Assembly: GCA_024404735.1 (NCBI GenBank)
Contig: JAKSPP010000002.1
Coordinates: forward strand, 1-30,466
Direction of reading: 5' to 3'
Source of the DNA: Oscillospiraceae bacterium
Lineage (GTDB): Bacteria; Bacillota; Clostridia; Oscillospirales; Oscillospiraceae
DNA length: 30,466 nucleotides
In this document: positions 13,199-22,300 of the stretch, one piece after another
Numbering within the stretch: the stretch's first letter is position 1
Layout of the letters: the number at the start of each line of letters is the position of its first letter
Position numbers and translations under genes: made by a program
Notes under the pieces: generated by a model
Databases searched by the model: none
What the model saw: the letters and a program-made list of their open reading frames with translations, nothing else
What the model was told of the DNA's origin: nothing

Positions 13199-15250
13199 AT
13201 GTCCATAATCAGGGTTTTATCCCCTCATGTTGCAGATTTAATTGCTGCCGGCGAGGTTGTTGAAAGACCCGCTTCGGTAATAAAGGAAATGTGCGAAAAC
13301 TCCGTTGATGCCGGGGCACGGAATATTACCGTCGAAATAAAGCACGGCGGTCTGACATATATCCGCATTTCCGATGACGGCAGCGGAATGAGTCCGGAGG
13401 ATGCGGAAATTGCCTTCCTTCGTCACGCAACCAGTAAGCTCCGTGATGAAAGCGGCCTTGAAAGAATAGAAACTCTCGGCTTTCGTGGTGAGGCACTGGC
13501 TGCAATAAGTGCAGTTTCAAGGCTTGAGCTCCGCACCCGCAGAAAGGGTACTGATGAGGGCGTGCTTATGAAGCTGACGGCGGGAGAAATCGACGATATG
13601 GTTCCTGCAGGCTGCCCGGAGGGCACGACAATGACGGTCCGTGATTTGTTTTACAATACCCCCGCCCGTCTTAAATTCCTCAAAAGCGATAAGACAGAGG
13701 GCGCTGCCTGCCATAGTGCGGCCCTCAAAACCGCAATGGCAAATCCCGGGGTCTCATTCAGATTTATAAAGGACGGAGAGGAAGTCTTCTTCACTCCCGG
13801 AAACGGGGATGTTAAGGCAACCTTATATGCCCTTCTCGGAAGAGACATTGCAAAGGATATGCTCCCCTGCTCCTCCGGTGAGGGAGATATAAAGGTTTCC
13901 GGATTTGTATGCAGCCCGACTGCCTGCAGGGGCAACAGGGCGGGCCAGTACTTCTTTATTAACGGAAGACCCATAAAAAGCCTTCAGGCTCAGAATGCCC
14001 TTGAAATGGCATATAAAAACAGAATAATGACAGGGCGCTTTCCGTCCTGTGCTCTTTACATAACAACGGACTGCGGCAAGGTTGACGTTAATGTCCACCC
14101 GACTAAGGCCGAGGTGCGTTTCTCCGATGAGAAGGCACTTCATTCCGCAGTTTATTATGCCGCACTGTCTGCCCTTGATTCCGGGAAGGCAATGGCACCC
14201 CTTATTGAAAAACCGGCCGCCGAGCCCGCAATAAGGCCCAAGTCAAAAAGTGATTTCTTCCTTACAATGTCCGCCGAGGAGTATAAAGCACGCTTTATGT
14301 CCTCCGGAAATGATGCAGGGAAGAATAAGGCGGGAGGAGCAAACAATAATATTTCCTATGAGCCCGCCATAAAAAAAGCCGGCAGTACGGTTACACTTTC
14401 CTCCGGAAGGCCCGAGTATAAGGTTACGGAAAAGGAAAATGTGCCCTCTGCACCGAAAAGTGAAGAAAAGCGCGGGACAGAGTCTGCAGCCCCTTCCGTT
14501 TCCTATGCACCTTTAATAAAGAAACCCGAGGACAAAAGGCAGGAGAGTGTTCCCGGGGAAAAAGCGGGGGAGATAATTATCTCTCCCGCAGCTGCGAAGC
14601 CCATAGTTCCCTCACAGGAGGAAATAAGGCCCCAAAAAGAAACACCCCTTAGTGCCGTGGCATCACCGGAGCCTGTTAATATCTCCCGTATTGCGGATAC
14701 GTCCTTTAAGTATGTTGGCGAGGCTCTCGGCACATATATTATTGCCGAGAAGAATGACGAGCTTATTTTTATAGACAAGCATGCCGCTCACGAAAGACTT
14801 AATTTCAATAAGCTTGTGGCCTCAAAGGCCCCTGTTATGAGTCAGTATCTTCTCATCCCCGAGACATATTCACCGGGGGCCGAGAATATGGAGCTTATTG
14901 AGGAAAACCTTGAGCTTCTTTCCTTTGCGGGCTTTGAAATAGACATTTTCGGGGAGAACAGTGTAATTATAAGGTCTGTCCCCTATGACTGCGAGGGCAG
15001 TGAAACCGCCCTTCTCGAGGAGCTTTGCGAAAACATTAAAAACGGGGGCGACGACCTCCGCAATGAAATGCTCAAAACCGTTGCCTGCAAGGCCGCAATC
15101 AAAGCGGGAAAATCCTCGGACAGAAGCGAGCTTATCTCCCTTGTGGGAAAGGTGCTCTCCGGAGAGATTGCCTTCTGCCCCCACGGAAGGCCCGTATCCT
15201 TCAGGATAGGCAAAAAGGAGCTTGATAAAAAAATAAAAAGAATAGTATAA
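13199..15250 (+). CDS. mutL: DNA mismatch repair protein MutL
   Basis: MutL links mismatch recognition by MutS to strand incision. The 683-residue protein has the GHKL ATPase head with ENSVDAGA (33-40), DDGSGM (59-64) and GFRGEAL (94-100). A low-complexity Pro/Glu/Lys-rich linker (about 340-500) follows, then a C-terminal dimerisation/endonuclease domain. The endonuclease motifs are DKHAAHE (526-532), ACKAAIKA (629-636) and CPHGRP (660-665). In the DQHA(X)2E(X)4E motif the final Glu is Asn537, so metal binding may be altered. MutS is not adjacent. The downstream glycosidase-like gene follows after 66 bases without a terminator, so they are probably co-transcribed. Confidence 0.96.
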   Translation: MSIIRVLSPHVADLIAAGEVVERPASVIKEMCENSVDAGARNITVEIKHGGLTYIRISDDGSGMSPEDAEIAFLRHATSKLRDESGLERIETLGFRGEALAAISAVSRLELRTRRKGTDEGVLMKLTAGEIDDMVPAGCPEGTTMTVRDLFYNTPARLKFLKSDKTEGAACHSAALKTAMANPGVSFRFIKDGEEVFFTPGNGDVKATLYALLGRDIAKDMLPCSSGEGDIKVSGFVCSPTACRGNRAGQYFFINGRPIKSLQAQNALEMAYKNRIMTGRFPSCALYITTDCGKVDVNVHPTKAEVRFSDEKALHSAVYYAALSALDSGKAMAPLIEKPAAEPAIRPKSKSDFFLTMSAEEYKARFMSSGNDAGKNKAGGANNNISYEPAIKKAGSTVTLSSGRPEYKVTEKENVPSAPKSEEKRGTESAAPSVSYAPLIKKPEDKRQESVPGEKAGEIIISPAAAKPIVPSQEEIRPQKETPLSAVASPEPVNISRIADTSFKYVGEALGTYIIAEKNDELIFIDKHAAHERLNFNKLVASKAPVMSQYLLIPETYSPGAENMELIEENLELLSFAGFEIDIFGENSVIIRSVPYDCEGSETALLEELCENIKNGGDDLRNEMLKTVACKAAIKAGKSSDRSELISLVGKVLSGEIAFCPHGRPVSFRIGKKELDKKIKRIV

Positions 15251-15316
15251 GCTTCTTGTTTATTTCTTTGAGTATATAAATATTTTCCCCCCTGCGGGAG
15301 AAAAGGAAGGTAATAA

Positions 15317-16360
15317 ATGAAATCAGTACTGAAAACACTCGGGCGCGTATTAATTGTAATTCTCATAACGCTTGTGCTTGTTGTCGGCGCTCTTGCGGGA
15401 CTCATCTCCATGCTGACTCACGGTCCCTCCGATGATGCAAAGCGACTGTTTACTCTTTCCTGCAATGAGACAAGTGCAATGAAATGGCTTCCCGGCCTCT
15501 TTATTTCCGAGGAGGATGAGCAGGCGATTCTCAACCCTCCCCCTGCCGAGGAGATTAAAAGCGAGCTCCCCGATTTCACTTATCTTGATTATGAGGACCA
15601 GAGTGAAAGAGTCGAGGAGGAGCAGCCCCTTGTAACCGTAACCGAGGTGGACGATAATGCCGCCCCGGAGGACTATGTCGAAATTGAGGATGTTAAGGGA
15701 GCAACCTTCAAGGGTAAGCTTATGATAGTAAAGGACCCCTCAAAGGTTATCGTCGGTACTCTCGACAGATACGGCGCAAATTACTCCGGACTTCTTCTTG
15801 AGGACTTTATAAACAAATATGATGCAGCAGGCGGTGTTAACGCAGGCGGCTTTGAGGATACCAACGGTATGGGCAACGGCGGCGTTCCCCATGGTATTGT
15901 TATGAAGGACGGTGCCTTCGCCTGGGGCTCTGCTTCGGGCTATTACAATAACGTTATCGGCTTTGACGGAGACCACATTCTCCATACGGGAACCTATACG
16001 GGACAGCAGTGCCTTGATATGGGTCTTGTTTCCGCAGTCAGCTTCCCTCCCGGCCCCACCCTTATTCAGGACGGCGTTAAGCTTGAGAACTTAGGCGGCG
16101 GTATGAATCCCCGCACGGCTCTTGGACAGCGCTCCGACGGAAGCGTTCTTATCCTTGTTGTTGAGGGAAGAAAGCCCGATAGTCTGGGCGCCACCTATGA
16201 CGACCTTGCAAATATCCTTTTTGAAAAGGGCTGCGTAAACGCAGGAAGCCTTGACGGTGGCTCCTCCTCCGTTATGTACTTCCAGGGCGAGCAGCTTACC
16301 CGAAGCTCAAATGTTGTCGGTCAGAGAAAGCTCCCCGACTGCATACTTGTTCTTAAGTAA
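15317..16360 (+). CDS. Membrane-anchored phosphodiester glycosidase (NAGPA) domain protein
   Basis: The 347-residue protein has a cytoplasmic start, one hydrophobic anchor (about 10-33) and an acidic linker (64-126). The C-terminal domain (about 128-347) belongs to the phosphodiester glycosidase/NAGPA family (formerly DUF2233). Diagnostic segments are GGVNAGGF (172-179), RTALGQRSDG (266-275), LILVVEGR (278-285) and SLDGGSSSVMYF (311-322). The family removes N-acetylglucosamine from phosphodiester-linked sugars. In Gram-positives the secreted versions are thought to act on wall or teichoic-acid glycans, and that role here is inference. A GGAAGG ribosome site precedes the ATG. The stop is 12 bases before the next gene, so the pair is likely made together. 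Confidence 0.87.
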   Translation: MKSVLKTLGRVLIVILITLVLVVGALAGLISMLTHGPSDDAKRLFTLSCNETSAMKWLPGLFISEEDEQAILNPPPAEEIKSELPDFTYLDYEDQSERVEEEQPLVTVTEVDDNAAPEDYVEIEDVKGATFKGKLMIVKDPSKVIVGTLDRYGANYSGLLLEDFINKYDAAGGVNAGGFEDTNGMGNGGVPHGIVMKDGAFAWGSASGYYNNVIGFDGDHILHTGTYTGQQCLDMGLVSAVSFPPGPTLIQDGVKLENLGGGMNPRTALGQRSDGSVLILVVEGRKPDSLGATYDDLANILFEKGCVNAGSLDGGSSSVMYFQGEQLTRSSNVVGQRKLPDCILVLK

Positions 16361-16372
16361 GAAAGGAGGCAA

Positions 16373-17500
16373 ATGATGGAAAAGAAAAAAAGCCGTTTTT
16401 GGGTCGGAATTCTAATCTATGTTCTTATTTTCATAGCCGTTGTTGCCTGCGCTCTTGCCGTTATAACAATAAAGCTCAGGAATTATCAGATTAAGGTTAA
16501 TGCCGAGGCCGAGGCCGAGTACGCCCGCAAGGTTCAGGCGGCAAAGGATAAGGACGAGGCGGAGCGTATTTCCCGTGCCCCCCAGATAGCCTTTGAGACC
16601 TTCTATGAGGATACAGATGTAAATTACTGGATGGAGCTGTGGCTTTCCGAGCATCCCGACAGACTCGAGAGCGAGGAGGTTCTTCTTGCTTATTTCACGG
16701 AAAAATTCGGAGAACTGACTCCTCTGCGCGCCTCCGACTATACGTTAGACTCCCCTGCCTACGTTATTAAAAACGGTGACGAAACAAGGGCAAGAGTCGA
16801 AATCGAAGGCAGCGGAAAGGACAGAAGGGTTTCCTCTGTGGAGATGTTTACAGAGGGTGAGCTTTCCGGAAAGGTAACTGTCCCCGAGGGCTGTGAGGTA
16901 AAGCTCTTCGGAAAGACTCTCAGTGAGGAATATATTACAGAAAGAGTTCCTATGACAATAGGCGGAAATATGGGCCCTGTTATTGAAAGCACTCCCTGCA
17001 GCGTAAGCTATGAGGTAAGCGGCCTTCTGGTTGAGCCCGAGTTTGATGTAAGCATTCCCAATGGCTACGAAATGAGAGCTCCCGAGGGAGAAATGTCCTA
17101 TCTGGTTGCTCTGGGCAATTATGACAGCTATAAGACAAGCTCCGTTAAATTCGTTAAGGCTCTTCTGTTTTACTTTATGATGGGCGCAATGGATACGGAC
17201 AAGAATCTGGGCAATGTTACGGCCTATCTTGCTCCCGGCGGTCCCGGCTGGACCTCCGTCAGAGAAACCTATATCGGAGTTGTCTGGAATACAACTCACC
17301 TTAATATCGACACCTCCGACACTGTTGCAGGGGATGTTATCGTATGGTCCGATAACTGCTTCTCCATTGACGTTGCATACAATGCCTATGCCACCCTAAA
17401 CGGTCAGCACGTTAACTATGCAAGCGCCACGGCAAGAGTATACTTCTACGATTCCGGCAACGGTAACGGCTATGTAATGTACGATTTCGAAACTCTCTGA
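16373..17500 (+). CDS. Unrecognised membrane-anchored extracytoplasmic protein
   Basis: I do not recognise this 375-residue protein. It has a basic start, one membrane span (about 11-33) and a charged, Ala/Glu/Lys-rich helical stretch (about 36-66) typical of a stalk. A mixed alpha/beta and then beta-rich, Tyr/Asn/Gly-rich C-terminal part follows, with no cysteine cluster or catalytic signature I can name. It is presumably a bitopic protein facing outward. AAGGAGG (16363-16369) is only 3 bases from the first ATG but 6 from the second (16376), so translation may start at 16376. It follows the glycosidase-like gene by 12 bases, which suggests a shared envelope function, and it ends at a terminator. 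Confidence 0.8.
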   Translation: MMEKKKSRFWVGILIYVLIFIAVVACALAVITIKLRNYQIKVNAEAEAEYARKVQAAKDKDEAERISRAPQIAFETFYEDTDVNYWMELWLSEHPDRLESEEVLLAYFTEKFGELTPLRASDYTLDSPAYVIKNGDETRARVEIEGSGKDRRVSSVEMFTEGELSGKVTVPEGCEVKLFGKTLSEEYITERVPMTIGGNMGPVIESTPCSVSYEVSGLLVEPEFDVSIPNGYEMRAPEGEMSYLVALGNYDSYKTSSVKFVKALLFYFMMGAMDTDKNLGNVTAYLAPGGPGWTSVRETYIGVVWNTTHLNIDTSDTVAGDVIVWSDNCFSIDVAYNAYATLNGQHVNYASATARVYFYDSGNGNGYVMYDFETL

Positions 17501-17526
17501 TTTACCTGCAAATTAATAATAACGAA

Positions 17527-17572
17527 AAATCCCCCTGTGTGCTTCCGGATAAGAAGCCTCACAGGGGGATTT
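17527..17572. terminator. Terminator between the mutL operon and the pilin operon
   Basis: AAATCCCCCTGTG (17527-17539) pairs with CACAGGGGGATTT (17560-17572), with an inner GCTTC/GAAGC stem (17541-17545 with 17553-17557). It separates two converging operons and can act on both strands. Confidence 0.85.
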
Positions 17573-17588
17573 GCTTTCTGACTTTTTC

Positions 17589-18149
17589 TTAAAAGCCCTT
17601 GTTAAGGGGATAGACGTTAAAGCTTTGGGAGGCAAGCACTCCGGCACTCCCGGTATCTTCGGGGGCGGTATCGCCCTTGTAAACCGCAATCCATACGGAG
17701 AAACAGCATTCCTCAGGATTCCATTTTGAGCTTATCTCCGCTTTAAGACCGTTTGTGTAGGTCCTTGCTCCCACAAGGTCATATTCCTGTCCGGCCTTAT
17801 GGATGTAAAGCCTACCGTCTCTGCTGACCAGGGAGCAGGACGAGCCGTGCTGCAGGGCACGGCTGTAATATGTGTACTGCTCATAAAAGCCGTCTGCGGA
17901 CTCCGCACCCATGGGCTTTACGTACTGAACGTTTGTTGCGTAGTTAAGCTCCTTCTGTACGGCAGTGGAGAGGGTAGCACAGATAGTCTGTCCTTCGGAT
18001 TCGGTTACGCTTTTTGTATAGTATTCTGTGCTCATCCGGACGCAGAGGGTGAGAATTTCGGAAACCAGAAGCATAACTATCACGGCAATAAGCATTTCAA
18101 AAAGTGAAAAGCCGCCTTTGCCCCGGAGCTTCTTTTTAAGTTTTTTCAT
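17589..18149 (-). CDS. Type IV pilin-like minor pseudopilin (GspJ/PilW-like)
   Basis: A 186-residue protein with a class III prepilin leader: basic residues, then GKGG cut before F14, and Glu18 at the +5 position (GGFSLFEMLIAVIVML). The single hydrophobic helix (about 14-36) would pack in a pilus core. The long alpha-helix and beta-rich head that follow, and the FSLFEMLIA start, resemble GspJ/PilW minor pseudopilins. It is the last gene of the four-gene operon, 17 bases after its neighbour, with GGGGAT as ribosome site, and ends at the terminator. The J/W assignment rests on order and leader flavour and is tentative; the pilin class itself is clear. Confidence 0.85.
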   Translation of the reverse strand: MKKLKKKLRGKGGFSLFEMLIAVIVMLLVSEILTLCVRMSTEYYTKSVTESEGQTICATLSTAVQKELNYATNVQYVKPMGAESADGFYEQYTYYSRALQHGSSCSLVSRDGRLYIHKAGQEYDLVGARTYTNGLKAEISSKWNPEECCFSVWIAVYKGDTAPEDTGSAGVLASQSFNVYPLNKGF

Positions 18150-18166
18150 TTTTCTCTTATCCCCTT

Positions 18167-18466
18167 TCAGCCCGGCAGCGGACTGTAGTAATAAAACCCG
18201 TCCTCCGTGTATCCGGAAACCTTTCCGCTAAGCTCCTCAAGCCTTCGGGCCTCATCCGAAGAGTCATAGATTCCGGCAATAAAGGCTGTGTTTTCCTCGG
18301 GGGAGCTTTTTCCGCAGAAGGTTTTCATATCCTTAACCCCGGCATTTATGCGTGCAGCCGCTTCAATGGAAACGGGAAGCATGGAAATTATCAGAATGGC
18401 AATGATAAGTGAGACCATAACCTCAATCATCGTTTCGCCCTTTTTTGATTTTATGATTTTTCTCAT
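18167..18466 (-). CDS. Type IV pilin-like minor pseudopilin (GspI/PilV-like)
   Basis: A 99-residue protein starting MRKIIKSKKGETMIEVMVSL. Cleavage after G10 would leave E11 as the new N-terminus and Glu15 at +5, followed by a hydrophobic helix. The start at 18466 is preferred: GGAG (18477-18480) lies 10 bases upstream, whereas a longer frame from 18517 would overlap the preceding gene and push the pilin motif inward. IEVMVSL is typical of GspI/PilV-type subunits. The small head (about 60 residues) is short for the family. It lies 16 bases after the GspK-like gene in the same operon. Confidence 0.82.
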   Translation of the reverse strand: MRKIIKSKKGETMIEVMVSLIIAILIISMLPVSIEAAARINAGVKDMKTFCGKSSPEENTAFIAGIYDSSDEARRLEELSGKVSGYTEDGFYYYSPLPG

Positions 18467-18482
18467 TTGCACTTTGCTCCTC

Positions 18483-19394
18483 TCATTCCGAAGGAGATAC
18501 ACTTGCGGTATTAACAAGCACGTTTTTGCTCTTCCAGGCTACCTGATGAGTTTCGGAGTTTTCGAAAAGCTTCACCTCAATGGTAATCGGCCTGTTATCC
18601 GCAGGGTCATTGCTCATAAAGCTTATTCTGTCCGAAAGGGCGGAATCGGAGGAATCCGAGAAATTTGCCATAAATGACATATTAATCATTTCATGGTGTT
18701 CGGATTCCGGGCCGAAGGAAATAACCGCAGTCAGATAGTATTTTAGGGCGTTTTTTTCATTCCTTTCATCCTCGGATTCCTCTGTGCCTGTTGCACCGGG
18801 GACAATACTGAGGTCAATGTAAACATCCTCCATATTGTCTGCCTTAAGGATGAAGGTCCTTGTACCGTCAAAGGTAGCCCCAACGCTGCCCTCTGCCTCC
18901 ATAATCTGCATTGACCACAGAACAGCCTGCTCCTGAATAGCGCCGAGAGCATCTGTAAAATCCGAGTAATAAGGGTCGGGAATCAGGGATGAGGGCCTTC
19001 CGGCATCGGGATTATTATAAATCATTCTGCGCTCCGACGGGTACTTCGTTGTGACCTCAAGGGTTTTTACAGAGGGGGGAATGGAGAGGGCGCTTATTTC
19101 ATCGGGAGAGAGGCTGTAGGAAATCTCTCCCGATTCCTTTGTTGCCCTGTAGGTGTAGCTGTAGGCTTTGCCGGTCGCGGTAAGCTCCGTATCCGCAAGC
19201 TGGCTGCGGACAAGCGAAGCGGCAGAGCCGAGAGTCAGGTGGGCCTGCTCGGAGTCCCGGGATGAGCGGACTCTCCCGGCATTTGCCTGCGCAGCGTAGA
19301 TGACAACCGAGCAGACAATTGCGGCAATTACAAGTGCGGCCATTGCAAAGACGAGGGTGGCGCCGTTTTTACTTTTGAGTTTGTTTTTAATCAT
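18483..19394 (-). CDS. Type IV pilin-like minor pseudopilin lacking Glu+5 (GspK/PilX-like)
   Basis: A 303-residue protein starting MIKNKLKSKNGATLVFAMAA. Cleavage after G11 leaves A12, with Phe16 at +5 instead of Glu, followed by a long hydrophobic helix. Lack of Glu+5 and the large head (about 265 residues) are features of GspK/PilX-type subunits that cap a pseudopilus tip. The start at 19394 overlaps the stop of the giant upstream gene (ATGATTAA), so it should be translationally coupled. An upstream in-frame ATG at 19487 would bury the leader and is rejected. It probably binds the giant pilin and the I/J-like subunits in a tip complex; this is inferred from family behaviour. Confidence 0.82.
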   Translation of the reverse strand: MIKNKLKSKNGATLVFAMAALVIAAIVCSVVIYAAQANAGRVRSSRDSEQAHLTLGSAASLVRSQLADTELTATGKAYSYTYRATKESGEISYSLSPDEISALSIPPSVKTLEVTTKYPSERRMIYNNPDAGRPSSLIPDPYYSDFTDALGAIQEQAVLWSMQIMEAEGSVGATFDGTRTFILKADNMEDVYIDLSIVPGATGTEESEDERNEKNALKYYLTAVISFGPESEHHEMINMSFMANFSDSSDSALSDRISFMSNDPADNRPITIEVKLFENSETHQVAWKSKNVLVNTASVSPSE

Positions 19395-22300
19395 AGCTGT
19401 ATACCATCGTCTCCTCTCCGAGCCTGTAAAGGTAGATATAGGTTTTGGTTGCCTTGGGAAGAGTGTCGGTGTAGTCAAAATCGGCACTCAGCCAGTAACC
19501 GTTATTAATGTTAATATTACCATTGGACTGCGACCTCAGGCTTGTTCCGTTGTCATCCAGCTTCCAGCGGTAAGAGTTTGAGACATTCTTACCTATTTTC
19601 AGATACTTATTGCTTTCATAGAAATAATTTCCATCGATATTAAATGTCAGGTAGGAGCCTTTGCTTCCGACATTCCACTCAAGCTTTTCCGGATAATTTC
19701 CGCTTTCATCGGCATATAGATAACAGCGCTTATTATTAATTACAACATCCAGAGACTTTGATTCCGGAGCATTATCTGAGCTGTTCAGTGTTAAATAGCG
19801 GATGGTGGTATCTTCCCCCGCTGAATCAAGATTTACGCTGCTTATAAGGATTTTGTCTCCTTCCGAGAGGGAGGTCACTCTCTCAAGAGTCCTTCTCTTC
19901 TGTCCCCAGCGTGCATAAAGCTCATCGGTATCCATAAGCTCCGATGAAGTAAATACGCTTCCGTCTGCATTGAGAATCCTTGTGCCGTTTCCGTCGCGTG
20001 ATGTGTACCAGCCGTCTAAAATCCGGCCGTTTCCTTTAGGCGCGCTGTATCCGGAAATGTACAGGTTTCCTTCATAATCTTCGGTAACGCTTATATTCAG
20101 GCTGTTTCCGGAATAATTAAGCCTTATGGAATGGGTATACTCTGCGTAAACCTCAAGGCCGTTTACCGCTGCCGCGATAAGCTCATCGGCGGTAACTCCC
20201 GCAGCGATGCTTCCGTCGGGATTAAGAAGCTTTTTGTAAACGGAATTAATATTACCGTACCAGCCCTCAAGGGTCCTGTTTCCGCCGACCGAAGGGGCGG
20301 GATAGGCACCGTAGAAGATGTCACCGAAGGCGCTGCCGCCGTAGTCTGCCCTTACCTTAAAGCTCTGCCCGGGCATTGCTCCTCTTCCGGGCTTAAAGCT
20401 TATGCTTCCCGTACCGAAGCCTCCCTCAAAGCTTACATTACCGTAATGCCCTGCGCCTATGCTTTCACCGGCAGTATATGCCGTGCCCCAGTCACCCTCG
20501 GGGGAATTATTAATCCAGGAACCGAAGTAGGCATATGTATCTTTGTCGCCGAAGGGAATTTCTTCGATGGTAATGATGTCATCGGCGGTGTATTTTTTCG
20601 GATACCCCTCGATTGCCCTGCCGTTTACGGTATAGCTTATAGTATACGAAAGAGGCTTTCTTGTGCAGGTGAGGGTAACATCTCCGTATCTGTTATAGAG
20701 GGTTGAGCCACCGCCAATATAGCTCTCGCCCCAGTTTGAGCCTTCGCCGGAGACAGACCAGCCTTCAATTACGTATCCGTTTCTTTCGGGAAGGGCCTCT
20801 ATGCTTACGGGGCTGCTTCTTGAATAGGAAACAGGGGCACAGTAGTCGATAATATTTCCCGTGGAGCTTCCGTCGGGACGGAGGATTTCAACCTTATAGT
20901 AAATGTTATAGGTGACCTCCTCCTTGCTGACAACGAGCTTAATGTCAGTTAAGCCTCCGCAGGGAATGAGTGTAAGCTCGCTTTCGGGGGCATATGCATC
21001 TCCCTTAGTCCACTCGCCGCTGGTTTCGTATACAATCCACGAGCTTCCGAAGTAAAAGCCGTCCTCGGAGGGGATTTTTGCAAAAGTGAGGCTCTCGGTT
21101 TCGGAGGTGAAGCTATGTCTCAGTTCTGTCAGCTCTGTAAGGGTATCCCCTGTCTTAAGCCAGTAGGTAATGCTGAAGGTTCTGACTGTACCGGAAGCAG
21201 AGAGAGTAACATTTCCCTTCTTGCCTATCTGAGTTGAGCCGGGTCTTACGGAGGAATTCAGAGTCCAGCATTCATCGTCCGAAGACTCAACCTTCCATAC
21301 GGTTCCCTGAATGAAGCTGTAACGGTTTTCGGGGAGAACGGCGATAGAAACATCTCCGTTTTCGTATTCCTGAACGTCGAATACCTTTCCGTTTATCTTA
21401 TAAGTGATTTCGGAGTTTTTCGCCGTGAAGACAGGAATCAGGTAAACATCACCCGTGAGGCCGAAGAGTTTTTCGTTGCTCTGTCCGAACATTTCTCCGG
21501 GGGCGGGCCACTCTGTATTTATGTTGTGGCCTGCCTGTTTCCAGCCACTGAACCTGTATCCGTCCTTTTCGGGAACGGGAAGAAGCGCGCCGGACTCGAT
21601 TGTGTAGCCCTGATATGAGTTGTAGCCGGGATTCTGCCCGTTAATGGTGTAGGTGTATGTGCTTTCGCCCTCTTCCTTTTCAAAGAAGACCTTATATTCC
21701 TTAAGCTCCCAGGAGGCGGTAATCGTAACGTTTCCGTACCTTCCGCTGTATGCTGTTCCGGGGGTAAGAGAAGAAGGCCAGTTTCCGATGGAGGACCCCT
21801 CTTCGGAGGCGTAAACCTTCCATCCCCTAAACTCATAGCCTCTTCTTTCGGGAGCGGATGGAATGGTTACTGCGCTGCCGCTGAAGCTGTAACCGACGGG
21901 GGCATATACAGTGCTTGCATCTTCCGGGGTAAAGCCGAGATCGTATTTGAGAGTAAAGCTGTCATCAAAAGAGGCAGTCAGCGTTACGTTTCCGGAGTAT
22001 ACCACCGAAGCGGCGGTATTGATAAGCTCGGTTCCGGGGACAATAGAAGCTCCGGCAGATGCCCATGCGGCGTTATTATCGCCGTTTTCCGAAAGTGTCC
22101 AGCTTCTGAAGGCAAGAGCGGCGGGGATTTCTCCAAGATATTTTGATCCGGAGAAGGCGGCAAAATCGGATACGGAAGAAATCGTAATGCTGTTATGTGC
22201 CGGGTATTTGGCGTTGGGCTCGATACAGGAGGAAGCAGTACCGCTTTTGCCTGTAACGGGGAGCCTGTAGGTAATGAAGTAGGCTTCGTCCCAGACTGCC

